From Pelagicoccus mobilis (GTDB lineage Bacteria; Verrucomicrobiota; Verrucomicrobiia; Opitutales; Opitutaceae): a stretch of 59,967 nt of DNA. The DNA is taken from the NCBI RefSeq assembly GCF_016595505.1, contig NZ_JAENIL010000047.1, positions 1-59,967 of the forward strand, in the 5' to 3' direction. Position numbers and translations under genes: made by a program. How positions within the stretch are numbered: the first letter of the stretch is position 1; every line of letters starts with the position of its first letter. The notes beneath the pieces were generated by a model. That model did not search any database. It saw nothing but the letters and a program-made list of their open reading frames with translations, and was not told the origin of the DNA. Positions 53,597 through 59,967 of this stretch are shown here, one piece after another.

Positions 53597-54462
53597 GGGT
53601 TTGAGCGTTCGTAGGAAAAGATGAATTGCTGTGCGAAGCCTGCGTAGTCTCCATAGTGGACGCGGCCGAATTGGGAGAGTTGAGGTGGGTTCCAGCCTGT
53701 TAAATTATAGCGTTTTTCGAGGACCTTGATAATCCAAGTGTCTACGGGGAAAGCTTCGAGTTTTGCGGCGCCGAAGAGGAGGGCGCAGTCGGCGATTTTT
53801 TCACCGACTCCTGGAAGTTGGACAAGGCGTTCTTTGGCTTCTTGGTAAGGTGCCGCTTCGATCTGATTGAGAAGCTTGGGGTTGTTTGCTAGAAGGTCGG
53901 CGGTCTTCTTGATATTTTTGGCTCGGAAGCCGAGACCAAGGGCGCGGAGGTCCGCTTCACTCGCTGCTGCTAGCTGCTCCCATGTAGGAAGGGCGTGGAT
54001 ACCGGGGTGAATCTGATTGCCAAGCGATTCCGCCATGCGTTCGCACATGACCTTGATCTGTGGGATCTGCTTTGTGGCTGAGCAAAGGAAGCAGAGAACT
54101 GCCTCTGCAAAGGGCTGCTTCAGGATTCGCAGGCCGGGATAGGCTTTGAGTGAAGTGGCAAGGTGTGGATCGCTTCTCCAAGGGAGCTGGTCTATGGCGG
54201 CGTCCCAGTCGAAGTCGGTGCGTAGGTAGGTTTTGAGTTCCTGCTTGGTGCCCTTGCTTTGTTTCGGGAGCGAGTACTTTAATTCACCATCTTCTGAGAG
54301 TCGTAAGCGGGCTACGTTTTGTCCCCAGATTCCTTGCCAGCAATTCTCTTCTTCCTGGAAGTTCCAGCGAAAGGCTTGGCCTCCGTCGAGGGTTTCAGCA
54401 AGGGTGTCGGGAGTGAAGGGCGTTTTTAGGGGAAGCGTTTTCCAGGGAGTCCAATCTGGCAT
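53593..54462 (-). CDS. ogg: 8-oxoguanine DNA glycosylase, OGG1 type
   Basis: 289 aa. The N-terminal beta domain has LAETLDGGQAFRW, an OGG1 hallmark. The HhH-GPD core follows: LCSATKQIPQIKVM, ALGLGFRAKNIKKTA, then LPGVGEKIADCALLF with catalytic Lys222 and FPVDTWI with Asp241, equivalent to human Lys249/Asp268. Removes 8-oxoG and cleaves the strand by beta-elimination. OGG1-type enzymes are much rarer in bacteria than MutM; none of the latter is visible in this window. The start (ATG 54462) lies 7 bp from a family B palindrome. Overlap with the downstream ATPase gene indicates coupling. Confidence 0.88.
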   Translation of the reverse strand: MPDWTPWKTLPLKTPFTPDTLAETLDGGQAFRWNFQEEENCWQGIWGQNVARLRLSEDGELKYSLPKQSKGTKQELKTYLRTDFDWDAAIDQLPWRSDPHLATSLKAYPGLRILKQPFAEAVLCFLCSATKQIPQIKVMCERMAESLGNQIHPGIHALPTWEQLAAASEADLRALGLGFRAKNIKKTADLLANNPKLLNQIEAAPYQEAKERLVQLPGVGEKIADCALLFGAAKLEAFPVDTWIIKVLEKRYNLTGWNPPQLSQFGRVHYGDYAGFAQQFIFSYERSNP

Positions 54463-54469
54463 GTGAGTT

Positions 54470-54493
54470 CGCGGGCTGAAGCACCGCGCTACG
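54470..54493. repeat. REP-like palindrome, family B copy 3
   Basis: CGCGGGCTGAAGCACCGCGC-TACG, identical over 24 nt to 17043-17066. It sits in the 33-bp gap between the small secreted protein gene and ogg. Confidence 0.75.
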
Positions 54494-54495
54494 GG

Positions 54496-54945
54496 TTATT
54501 CTGACCAGAGGAAGCTTTGGGCGGAATCGATCGGCTTGCTGGAGGAGTCGAGGAGCTCGATCTTCCACGCGACTGGGTGCGAGTCGCCGCTTTCCCATTC
54601 GCCTCCGGTGAAGCCTACGAGGATTCGTTTCTTGTTCAGTTCGATAACGGGCAGAGTGAAGGAGTGGATGTCTTGGCTTCCTGATTTGACGTACTGTACT
54701 TTTACTTCGGATACTTTGGGCAAGATGCTTTTGTCTTTGGCGAGCAAGGACACGTAGAAACCGTCCCGACTGGTCTCGTCGCTGCGGAAAACGGAGTAGC
54801 GCCCGTCGCTGTGCTTGCCGGTGAAGAACTCGCTGAATCGCTTGAACGAGTCGGCGTCGCGGTGGTTGGTAGAAATGATGGTCAGCTCCGCGTTTGCGCT
54901 GGCGGCAAATAGGAGAAGGGCGATGAGGGTGAAAAGGGTCTTCAT
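54496..54945 (-). CDS. Small exported protein, 149 aa
   Basis: MKTLFTLIALLLFAASANAE is a standard Sec signal peptide with an ANA-E cleavage site. The mature ~130 residues contain alternating beta-strands (LTIISTNHR, DGFYVSLLAKD, VKVQYVKSG, IHSFTLPVIELNKKRILVGFTGG, VAWKIELLDSSSK), suggesting an Ig-like or beta-sandwich periplasmic protein. No cysteine near the cleavage site, so not a lipoprotein. Family not recognised. It lies 21 bp downstream of uvrD on the same strand. Confidence 0.7.
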   Translation of the reverse strand: MKTLFTLIALLLFAASANAELTIISTNHRDADSFKRFSEFFTGKHSDGRYSVFRSDETSRDGFYVSLLAKDKSILPKVSEVKVQYVKSGSQDIHSFTLPVIELNKKRILVGFTGGEWESGDSHPVAWKIELLDSSSKPIDSAQSFLWSE

Positions 54946-54966
54946 GGTGGATTGATGCGGCTTTGT

Positions 54967-56964
54967 CTACCAACCGTAGTTGCGACGAATTCGAATCGGC
55001 TCGAAAAGGTCGGTAGATATTTCCTGGAGAAAGCGGCTTGGGTTTAGGAACATGCTTGGGCCGCCTTTTGTATTCATCTTTGGGTACAGGACGTAAAGTT
55101 CGTCGCGTGCCCGGGTGACGGCTACGTAGAAGAGGCGGCGTTCCTCTTCGGTATCGCCGACGTCGATCGAGCGGCGGGTGGGGAAAAAGCCGTCGGCAGC
55201 TCCGATTACGAATACGATATCGAATTCGAGACCTTTCGCTTGGTGAACGGTGGTGAGGCGGATTGCTTCGTCCGAGTCTTCCATGCGTCCAGAGGTCTCT
55301 GAGTTGAGCAAAGTGATTTGAGCGATCAGCTCCTGCATCTCTTCGAAGCGAGCCGCAAAACCGACGAGGGAGTTGAGGTCTTCGAGGCGATTGGAATAGT
55401 TGGCGTATGCGCCTTGCAAGTACGAGGAGTACCAGCCGTCGATCCCCATCTGTACGACCTCGTCGGGCGAGCCGGTGTCGGCGATTTGCTTCATGTCTCG
55501 CAGGCTGATGGCGAGGGATTCGAAGTCTGCCCGGGCGGCGGCTGGGGCTTTCTTAATCGTATCCGGGTGATGGAGGGCATCGATGAAATCGATCTCGTGC
55601 TTCTTGGCGACGGCGATTGTGTGGTCGTAGAGCTTTTGCCCGGTCTTCTCGCCGACTTTGGGGAGGAGCAAGAAGATGCGAAGGAAGGCGGTAACGTCGG
55701 CGGGGTTGTAGACGAGGCGAAGGTGGGCGACGAGGTCCTTGATGTGGGCTTGCTCGAAAAAGCGTACGCCGCTGGTAATTTGATAGGGGACTCCCGCTCT
55801 GGAGAGCTCCATTTGCATGTCTAGGGCGACGAAATGGGAGCGGTAGAGGACGGCGATTTCTCGTGGGTCGCGGCCTTCGTCTATGAGTCCGCGGATGCGA
55901 GTGATGACGAACTGGGCCTGTTCGCGAGTGTCCATGGCCTGTACCACGAATGGCTTCTGGCTAGAGGGCTTGTGTGCTCTGAGTTCCTTCTCGAAACCTT
56001 GGCTGGTGCGATTCTGGATGATCGCGTTGGCCATGGTGAGGATTTCGGGTGTGGAGCGGTAGTTGGTCTCGATGCGGAGAATCTCCGTTCCGGGGTGGCG
56101 ATCAGGAAAGGTTAGGATGTTTTCGAAGTTGGCGCCGCGCCAGGAGTAAATGCACTGGGCGTCGTCGCCGACCGCCATGATGCGGTGGTGCGGAGCCATC
56201 TTGTCGACGATGGCGGCTTGGAGCACGTTTGTGTCCTGATATTCGTCGACGAGACAGTGACGGAAGCGATTCTGGTAGTGTTCCGCGACTTCGGGAGCGG
56301 TTTCGAGGAGCTTTAACCAGAAGACGAGCAGGTCGTCATAGTCGACCACGTTTTGTTCGCGCTTTCGCTTCTCGTAGGCTTCTGCGAATCCTTCGATGCG
56401 TTCGATGAACTCGTGGTGTTGAGGGAAGAAAGCGAGAATCGTGCGTTCGATCGATTCGCAGGTGTTGCGGGCCATGCTGATGATGGAGGAGAGAGGGCCC
56501 GGCTTGGGGTGCGTCTTGTTTTTGAAGAAGCTAGAGTCGACGGATTCGACGGCGTGCTTGAGGACGGTCTCCGCTTCGCCCGCGTCGAGAATCGTGAAGT
56601 TCTTAGGGAGTTCGATGGCTTCTCCGTGCATGCGAAGAAGACGGTGTCCGATGCTGTGGAAGGTGCCTCCCCAGAAGCTGCGACCTTCTACCGCGGTGAG
56701 TTCCTCGACGCGGTCGAGCATCTCTTTGGCGGCTTTGTTGGTGAAAGTGAGGAGCAGGATCTCGCCGGGACGAACGCCTTTGCTCAAGAGGTAGGCGACA
56801 CGGTAGGTGAGGGTGCGGGTCTTGCCCGAACCGGCTCCGGCGAGGATGAGAAGTGGTCCAGGTTCGGCTGTGACGGCGGCGAATTGTTCGTCGTTTAGCT
56901 CGGCCCGAAAGTCTATTTCGGGAATGTCAAAAGCGTTGCTTGTCGGGCTGAGGTCAAAGTCCAT
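54967..56964 (-). CDS. uvrD: UvrD/PcrA-family DNA helicase
   Basis: 665 aa SF1A helicase, 3'-5'. Motif Q LNDEQFAAV, Walker A AGAGSGKT (about residues 42-49), Ia TFTNKAA, II VDEYQDTN, III GDDAQCIYSWRGA, IV ETNYRS, V VHQAKGLEFDIVFVIG, VI EERRLFYVAVTRA. All are intact. It is shorter than E. coli UvrD (720 aa), lacking the long C-terminal tail. Functions in nucleotide excision or mismatch repair and removal of RecA/RNA polymerase obstacles. ATG 56964 (MDFDLSPTSNAF). It is 40 bp downstream of proB on the same strand. Confidence 0.93.
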   Translation of the reverse strand: MDFDLSPTSNAFDIPEIDFRAELNDEQFAAVTAEPGPLLILAGAGSGKTRTLTYRVAYLLSKGVRPGEILLLTFTNKAAKEMLDRVEELTAVEGRSFWGGTFHSIGHRLLRMHGEAIELPKNFTILDAGEAETVLKHAVESVDSSFFKNKTHPKPGPLSSIISMARNTCESIERTILAFFPQHHEFIERIEGFAEAYEKRKREQNVVDYDDLLVFWLKLLETAPEVAEHYQNRFRHCLVDEYQDTNVLQAAIVDKMAPHHRIMAVGDDAQCIYSWRGANFENILTFPDRHPGTEILRIETNYRSTPEILTMANAIIQNRTSQGFEKELRAHKPSSQKPFVVQAMDTREQAQFVITRIRGLIDEGRDPREIAVLYRSHFVALDMQMELSRAGVPYQITSGVRFFEQAHIKDLVAHLRLVYNPADVTAFLRIFLLLPKVGEKTGQKLYDHTIAVAKKHEIDFIDALHHPDTIKKAPAAARADFESLAISLRDMKQIADTGSPDEVVQMGIDGWYSSYLQGAYANYSNRLEDLNSLVGFAARFEEMQELIAQITLLNSETSGRMEDSDEAIRLTTVHQAKGLEFDIVFVIGAADGFFPTRRSIDVGDTEEERRLFYVAVTRARDELYVLYPKMNTKGGPSMFLNPSRFLQEISTDLFEPIRIRRNYGW

Positions 56965-57004
56965 TCGGTTTTCTTGGGTTCCGGAAGTGTATTATCTCCG
57001 GCTT

Positions 57005-58090
57005 CTACAGTAGCACAAGCGCATCGCGGTGTACGGCTTCAAGTCGCTTGCGGTCAGGGTAGAGTTCGTTGAGTTCTTCGGCTCCCTTGTTGGCGATGGT
57101 TTCGATTTCGGAGTTTGAGAAGGACGTTTCGCCACGAGCGATCGCTTCGCCCTTGGTGTTCACGATGTCTACCACGTCGCCCGCCTTGAAATGGCCTTGG
57201 ACTCCGGTGATTCCTGCTGCGAGGAGGCTGCTTCCACGTTGGATGATAGCGTTGCAGGCTCCTTGGTCTATCTCGATAGAGCCGCTGGCGCGTTGGAAGT
57301 AGGCGAGCCAGCGTTTTTTCGATCCCATGGGGGAAGCCGACGCTTTGAAGCGAGTGCCGATCGTTTCGCCGTCAATGATGCGGAGGATGATATTCTCGTC
57401 TGAGCCATCGGCGATGAAGGTTTCGCATCCGGATTCGGCGGCGAGTTTGGCGGCTTCTAGCTTTGAAACCATGCCTCCCACGGCGGTAGGCGAGTTTGTG
57501 CCTTTGGCGAGGGATTGGATCTCGGGTGTAATCTCTTCGACGACGGGGATTATTTGTCCATCGCCGTCCATGTCTATGAGGCCCGGAGCGGTGGAGAGAA
57601 TCTGGTATTGGTCTGCGTCGCTTAAGCTGGCGACCATGGCGCCGAGCAGGTCGTTGTTGCCGAAGCGTATTTCGAAATTCGATACGGAGTCGTTTTCGTT
57701 AAGAATAGGAACGCAGCCATAGGCGAGCAGTTGCTCGATGGTGGCTTTTGCGTTCACGTAGCGGTTGCGGATGCGCAGCCCTTCATGAGTGAGAAGAATT
57801 TGGCCTGCAACGAGGCCGTGCGGCTGGAGTCCGTCTTGCCAGCATTGGATGAGGCGGCTTTGCCCGATGGCGGCGCAAGCTTGCTGCTTCGCTAGAGTCT
57901 TGGGGCGGCTTTGTAAGTCTAGCGCCCCCATGCCCATGCCGACAGCTCCGGAGCTGACGATGAGCGTCTCGATGCCTCTTTTGCGCAATTCTTCGACTTG
58001 ACTGCAGATCGCGTTGATGCGGTCTGTATCAACTTTACCGATACCAGTTGTTAGGATGCCGGTACCAAGCTTTATGACGACGCGTTTCAT
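57005..58090 (-). CDS. proB: Glutamate 5-kinase
   Basis: 361 aa; first step of proline synthesis. The amino-acid-kinase domain (VVIKLGTGILT, IVSSGAVGMGMG, PILNENDSVSN, FGNNDLLGAMVASL, GGMVSKLEAAKLAAESGCE) occupies residues 1-260, and a C-terminal PUA domain 265-361 (GSIEIDQGACNAIIQRGSSLL, HFKAGDVVDIV, ARGETSFSNSEIE). Length matches E. coli ProB (367 aa). Feedback control by proline is known for the family. ATG 58090; the 124-bp gap upstream contains the frr terminator, so proB is probably transcribed separately. No proA is nearby. Confidence 0.95.
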   Translation of the reverse strand: MKRVVIKLGTGILTTGIGKVDTDRINAICSQVEELRKRGIETLIVSSGAVGMGMGALDLQSRPKTLAKQQACAAIGQSRLIQCWQDGLQPHGLVAGQILLTHEGLRIRNRYVNAKATIEQLLAYGCVPILNENDSVSNFEIRFGNNDLLGAMVASLSDADQYQILSTAPGLIDMDGDGQIIPVVEEITPEIQSLAKGTNSPTAVGGMVSKLEAAKLAAESGCETFIADGSDENIILRIIDGETIGTRFKASASPMGSKKRWLAYFQRASGSIEIDQGACNAIIQRGSSLLAAGITGVQGHFKAGDVVDIVNTKGEAIARGETSFSNSEIETIANKGAEELNELYPDRKRLEAVHRDALVLL

Positions 58091-58148
58091 TTGGGAGGTT
58101 TTTAGGCCTTAGGTCTTTAGGTTGAAGGTATGGGCTTGTGAAGCGAAA

Positions 58149-58176
58149 AGGCTGCAGGTGAATGCACCTACAGCCT
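58149..58176 (-). terminator. Intrinsic terminator of frr
   Basis: Reading on the minus strand: AGGCTGTAGGTG, loop CATT, CACCTGCAGCCT, then TTTTCGC. Eleven of twelve pairs match. It lies 39 bp after the frr stop. Confidence 0.7.
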
Positions 58177-58214
58177 AAATTCCTATGGCCGAGAGACCTA
58201 GGCAGCGGAGCTGC

Positions 58215-58775
58215 TTAAACTGTGGTAAGATCCTTTTCCTTTGCAGCGAAGAGATCGTTGATCTGTTTGATCGCAGCGTCGGTCTTGTTTTGGATCTCCT
58301 TTTCGTCGGCTTTGAGGTCGTCTTCGGTAATATCGCCAGCTTTTTGAAGCTTTTTGAGGGCATCCATTGCATCGCGGCGTGCGTTGCGAACGGCGACGCG
58401 TCCTTCTTCGGCTTGCTTGCTAACGACTTTCACGAGCTCTTGGCGGCGTTCGCCTGTCAGCTCTGGAAGGGGGAGGCGGATAACATCACCCATGATGGCT
58501 GGTGTGATACCGATGTTGGAAGCGAGAATGGCCTTCTCGATCGCCTTGATGGTCGATTTGTCCCAAGGCTGGATCGCGATGGTGCGAGCGTCTGGAGTTG
58601 TGATGGCTGCCATCTCTTTGAGGGACATTTGGCTGCCGTAAGCCTCGGCAGTGATGCCTTCTACCATTCCAGGGTTGGCCTTTCCTGTATTTACGCCTGC
58701 AAATTCATTGCGGGTATGCTCGACGGCCTTATCGGCCTTTTCGTCCATAGTGAGAAATACTGTATCTTCGTCCAT
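58215..58775 (-). CDS. frr: Ribosome recycling factor
   Basis: 186 aa, standard length. The three-helix bundle and domain II are visible: MDEKADKAVEHTRNEFAGVNTGKANPGMVEGI, YGSQMSLKEMAAITTPDARTIAIQPWDKS, AIEKAILASNIGITPAIMGDVIRLPLPELTGERRQELVKVV. It splits post-termination ribosomes with EF-G. It starts 24 bp after pyrH on the same strand, the usual pyrH-frr order in bacteria. Confidence 0.96.
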   Translation of the reverse strand: MDEDTVFLTMDEKADKAVEHTRNEFAGVNTGKANPGMVEGITAEAYGSQMSLKEMAAITTPDARTIAIQPWDKSTIKAIEKAILASNIGITPAIMGDVIRLPLPELTGERRQELVKVVSKQAEEGRVAVRNARRDAMDALKKLQKAGDITEDDLKADEKEIQNKTDAAIKQINDLFAAKEKDLTTV

Positions 58776-58799
58776 TGTTTGGAGGGGTTGTATTTAAAT

Positions 58800-59531
58800 T
58801 TAGGAGACGAGTGTGCCGACGTTGTCGCCGACGATGGCTCGTTTGATTGAACTGGTTTCGAACACGAGAATAGGTACCTCGTTGTCCATACAGAGCGAGA
58901 ACGCAGTGGAATCGAGAATGTTGAGGCGTTGCTGAAGGGCGTCGATATAGGAGAGCTTGTCGTACTTGACGGCGTCGTCGTGCTTCATCGGATCCTTGTC
59001 GTAGATGCCGTCTACCTTGGTGGCCTTCATGATGACTTCCGCTTCGATTTCGCTGGCGCGGAGGGCTGCGGTCGTGTCGGTAGAGAAGTAGGGGTTTCCG
59101 GTGCCTGCTACGAAAATGACGACTCGGCCTTTTTCGAGGTGGCGGATGGCTCGGCGGAGAATGAATGGCTCCGCGACCTGGTTCATGGGGATCGAGGTTT
59201 GTACGCGTGTTTGTACGCCCATTTTCTCGAGGCATTCCATGAATGCGAGGCCGTTGATCACGGTGGAGAGCATGCCCATGTAGTCGCCGGTCGTTCGGTC
59301 GACTCCTTGATCTTTGGAGCCCGAGAGACCTCGGTAGATGTTTCCTCCTCCGATCACGATACAGACTTGGACGCCTAGCTCGTGGACTTCTTTTACCTGT
59401 TCGCAGATCGTGCGGAGCGTGTTCCAGGAGATCGGATCGCCTGTTTCGGAACAACGGAGTACTTCGCCGCTTAATTTAAGAACGACGCGTTTGAATTTCG
59501 GTTTCTCGGCCGGATTTGAAGCTGATGACAT
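58800..59531 (-). CDS. pyrH: UMP kinase
   Basis: 243 aa hexameric UMP kinase. Motifs: [71 protein letters not shown]. Converts UMP to UDP; in this family regulated by UTP and GTP. ATG 59531 ([23 protein letters not shown]). A possible -35 TTGACG with 17-bp spacer lies about 40 nt upstream but the -10 (CTTAAC) is weak. Co-transcribed with frr. Confidence 0.96.
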   Translation of the reverse strand: MSSASNPAEKPKFKRVVLKLSGEVLRCSETGDPISWNTLRTICEQVKEVHELGVQVCIVIGGGNIYRGLSGSKDQGVDRTTGDYMGMLSTVINGLAFMECLEKMGVQTRVQTSIPMNQVAEPFILRRAIRHLEKGRVVIFVAGTGNPYFSTDTTAALRASEIEAEVIMKATKVDGIYDKDPMKHDDAVKYDKLSYIDALQQRLNILDSTAFSLCMDNEVPILVFETSSIKRAIVGDNVGTLVS

Positions 59532-59680
59532 TAAAAACTCGTTAAGCCAAAGTGAGTTGGACTCGTCAATGCTAGGTTTGGTTAAGTCTAGGCGGTCTTT
59601 CGTGAGATGGCGAAAATATCGTGATTTAGGCGCTTGACGAAGGGGAATCTTATTACCAACTTATCGCTCCTTCAAAGGTT

Positions 59681-59754
59681 AGCCTGATGGTGTAATGGTA
59701 GCACAACTGGTTTTGGTCCAGTCAGTCGGGGTTCGAATCCCTGTCGGGCTGCCA
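59681..59754 (+). tRNA. tRNA-Gln (UUG)
   Basis: 74 nt including an encoded CCA. Acceptor stem AGCCTGA (59681-59687) / TCGGGCT (59744-59750), discriminator G59751, CCA 59752-59754. D-arm with GGTGTAATGGTAGCAC; anticodon stem ACTGG / CCAGT around loop TTTTGGT, anticodon TTG; T-arm GTTCGAATCC. All arms fit a cloverleaf. The 3' end of the gene is duplicated downstream. Confidence 0.93.
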
Positions 59755-59967
59755 CTTCTAAACGAAGAGTTCAGAATGAAGAACGAAGAAGTGGCGCTAT
59801 GCTTTCCCTTGAGAAAAGGGATGAAGAACCCCGAAGGGGTTTGACGGAGCGAAGCGGAGATGGGGCACGCGGAGCGTGAGTCCGCAGGACCGAAGAGACG
59901 GAGTCTCGAAGCCAATCCCTGTCGGGCTGCCACTTCTAAACGAAAAGTTCAGAATGAAGAACGAAGA
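59736..59967 (+). repeat. Direct repeat of tRNA-Gln 3' end, 178-bp spacing
   Basis: 59736-59789 and 59914-59967 match over 54 nt with one mismatch. The repeat starts in the T-arm (AATCCCTGTCGGGCTGCCA) and continues through ACTTCTAAACGAA and AGTTCAGAATGAAGAACG. The second copy ends at the window edge. The interval (59790-59913) has small hairpins (AACCCCGAAGGGGTT, GCGGAGCGTGAGTCCGC, AGACGGAGTCT) and no gene. Confidence 0.85.

Noticed and set aside
59679-59933. 84-codon minus-strand frame over tRNA-Gln
   Set aside because: It overlaps the tRNA and its repeat; no plausible protein.

Overview
The window looks like a chromosomal segment of a Verrucomicrobiota bacterium, most likely class Opitutae and close to Pelagicoccus/Puniceicoccales. 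I infer this from the two very long TonB-dependent receptors with an 'ELSPFTVEG' N-terminus, the FG-GAP/ASPIC protein between them, the many SD-less starts, and the repeated intergenic palindromes. No plasmid, phage or CRISPR module is visible. Most genes are housekeeping genes in small directons, with a few accessory pieces between them.

Layout. 1-8300 (minus): N-terminal 2,766 codons of a giant type-I-secretion-style adhesin, with about 23 tandem Ig/cadherin-like repeats of ~99 residues; it runs off the left edge. 8.4-11.8 kb: metallophosphoesterase, a 72-aa protein, N-acetylglutamate synthase and a membrane protein. 11.9-17.0 kb (plus): prolyl-tRNA synthetase, clpS with a DUF2017-like partner, two small membrane proteins, a probable 6S RNA and a Tat-exported aldo/keto reductase. 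17-23.3 kb: family B DNA polymerase, DUF985 cupin, aroK-queG, and on the minus strand a fusion of an FAD oxidoreductase with an MnmM/YtqB-type tRNA methyltransferase. 23.3-27.4 kb: thioesterase, glycosyltransferase, and an ACP-dehydratase fusion next to a ketosynthase. 27.5-34 kb: RecD2 helicase, HAD phosphatase, fatty-acid desaturase, ABC-F ATPase and a P-loop kinase. 34-45.7 kb: two TonB receptors flanking a secreted FG-GAP/ASPIC protein. Both receptors have long leaders that share short blocks and an apparently covarying hairpin. 45.8-59.5 kb: lnt, then a long minus-strand series (sulfotransferase-like, gamma carbonic anhydrase, amidohydrolase, kinase-like protein, GT8, ABC-class ATPase, OGG1, secreted protein, UvrD, ProB, Frr, PyrH). 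The right end has tRNA-Gln(UUG), whose 3' end is duplicated 178 bp downstream.

How the genes work together. Translation and its quality control are well represented (proS, clpS, queG, the MnmC-like fusion, frr, tRNA-Gln). QueG and the fusion enzyme both act on tRNA wobble positions and are transcribed divergently around aroK. Lipid functions (ACP-dehydratase, KS, desaturase, lnt) and envelope functions (TonB receptors, glycosyltransferases, sulfotransferase, adhesin) suggest a surface-active marine heterotroph.

Limits. Everything was read by eye; no homology search, RNA fold or codon statistics were run. Start codons are often uncertain because Shine-Dalgarno sequences are weak or absent. 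The points I rate most worth checking are the oxidoreductase-MnmM fusion, the shared TonB-receptor leader, the 6S RNA, the ACP-dehydratase lacking its usual catalytic His, the kinase-like orphan and the tRNA-tail duplication.
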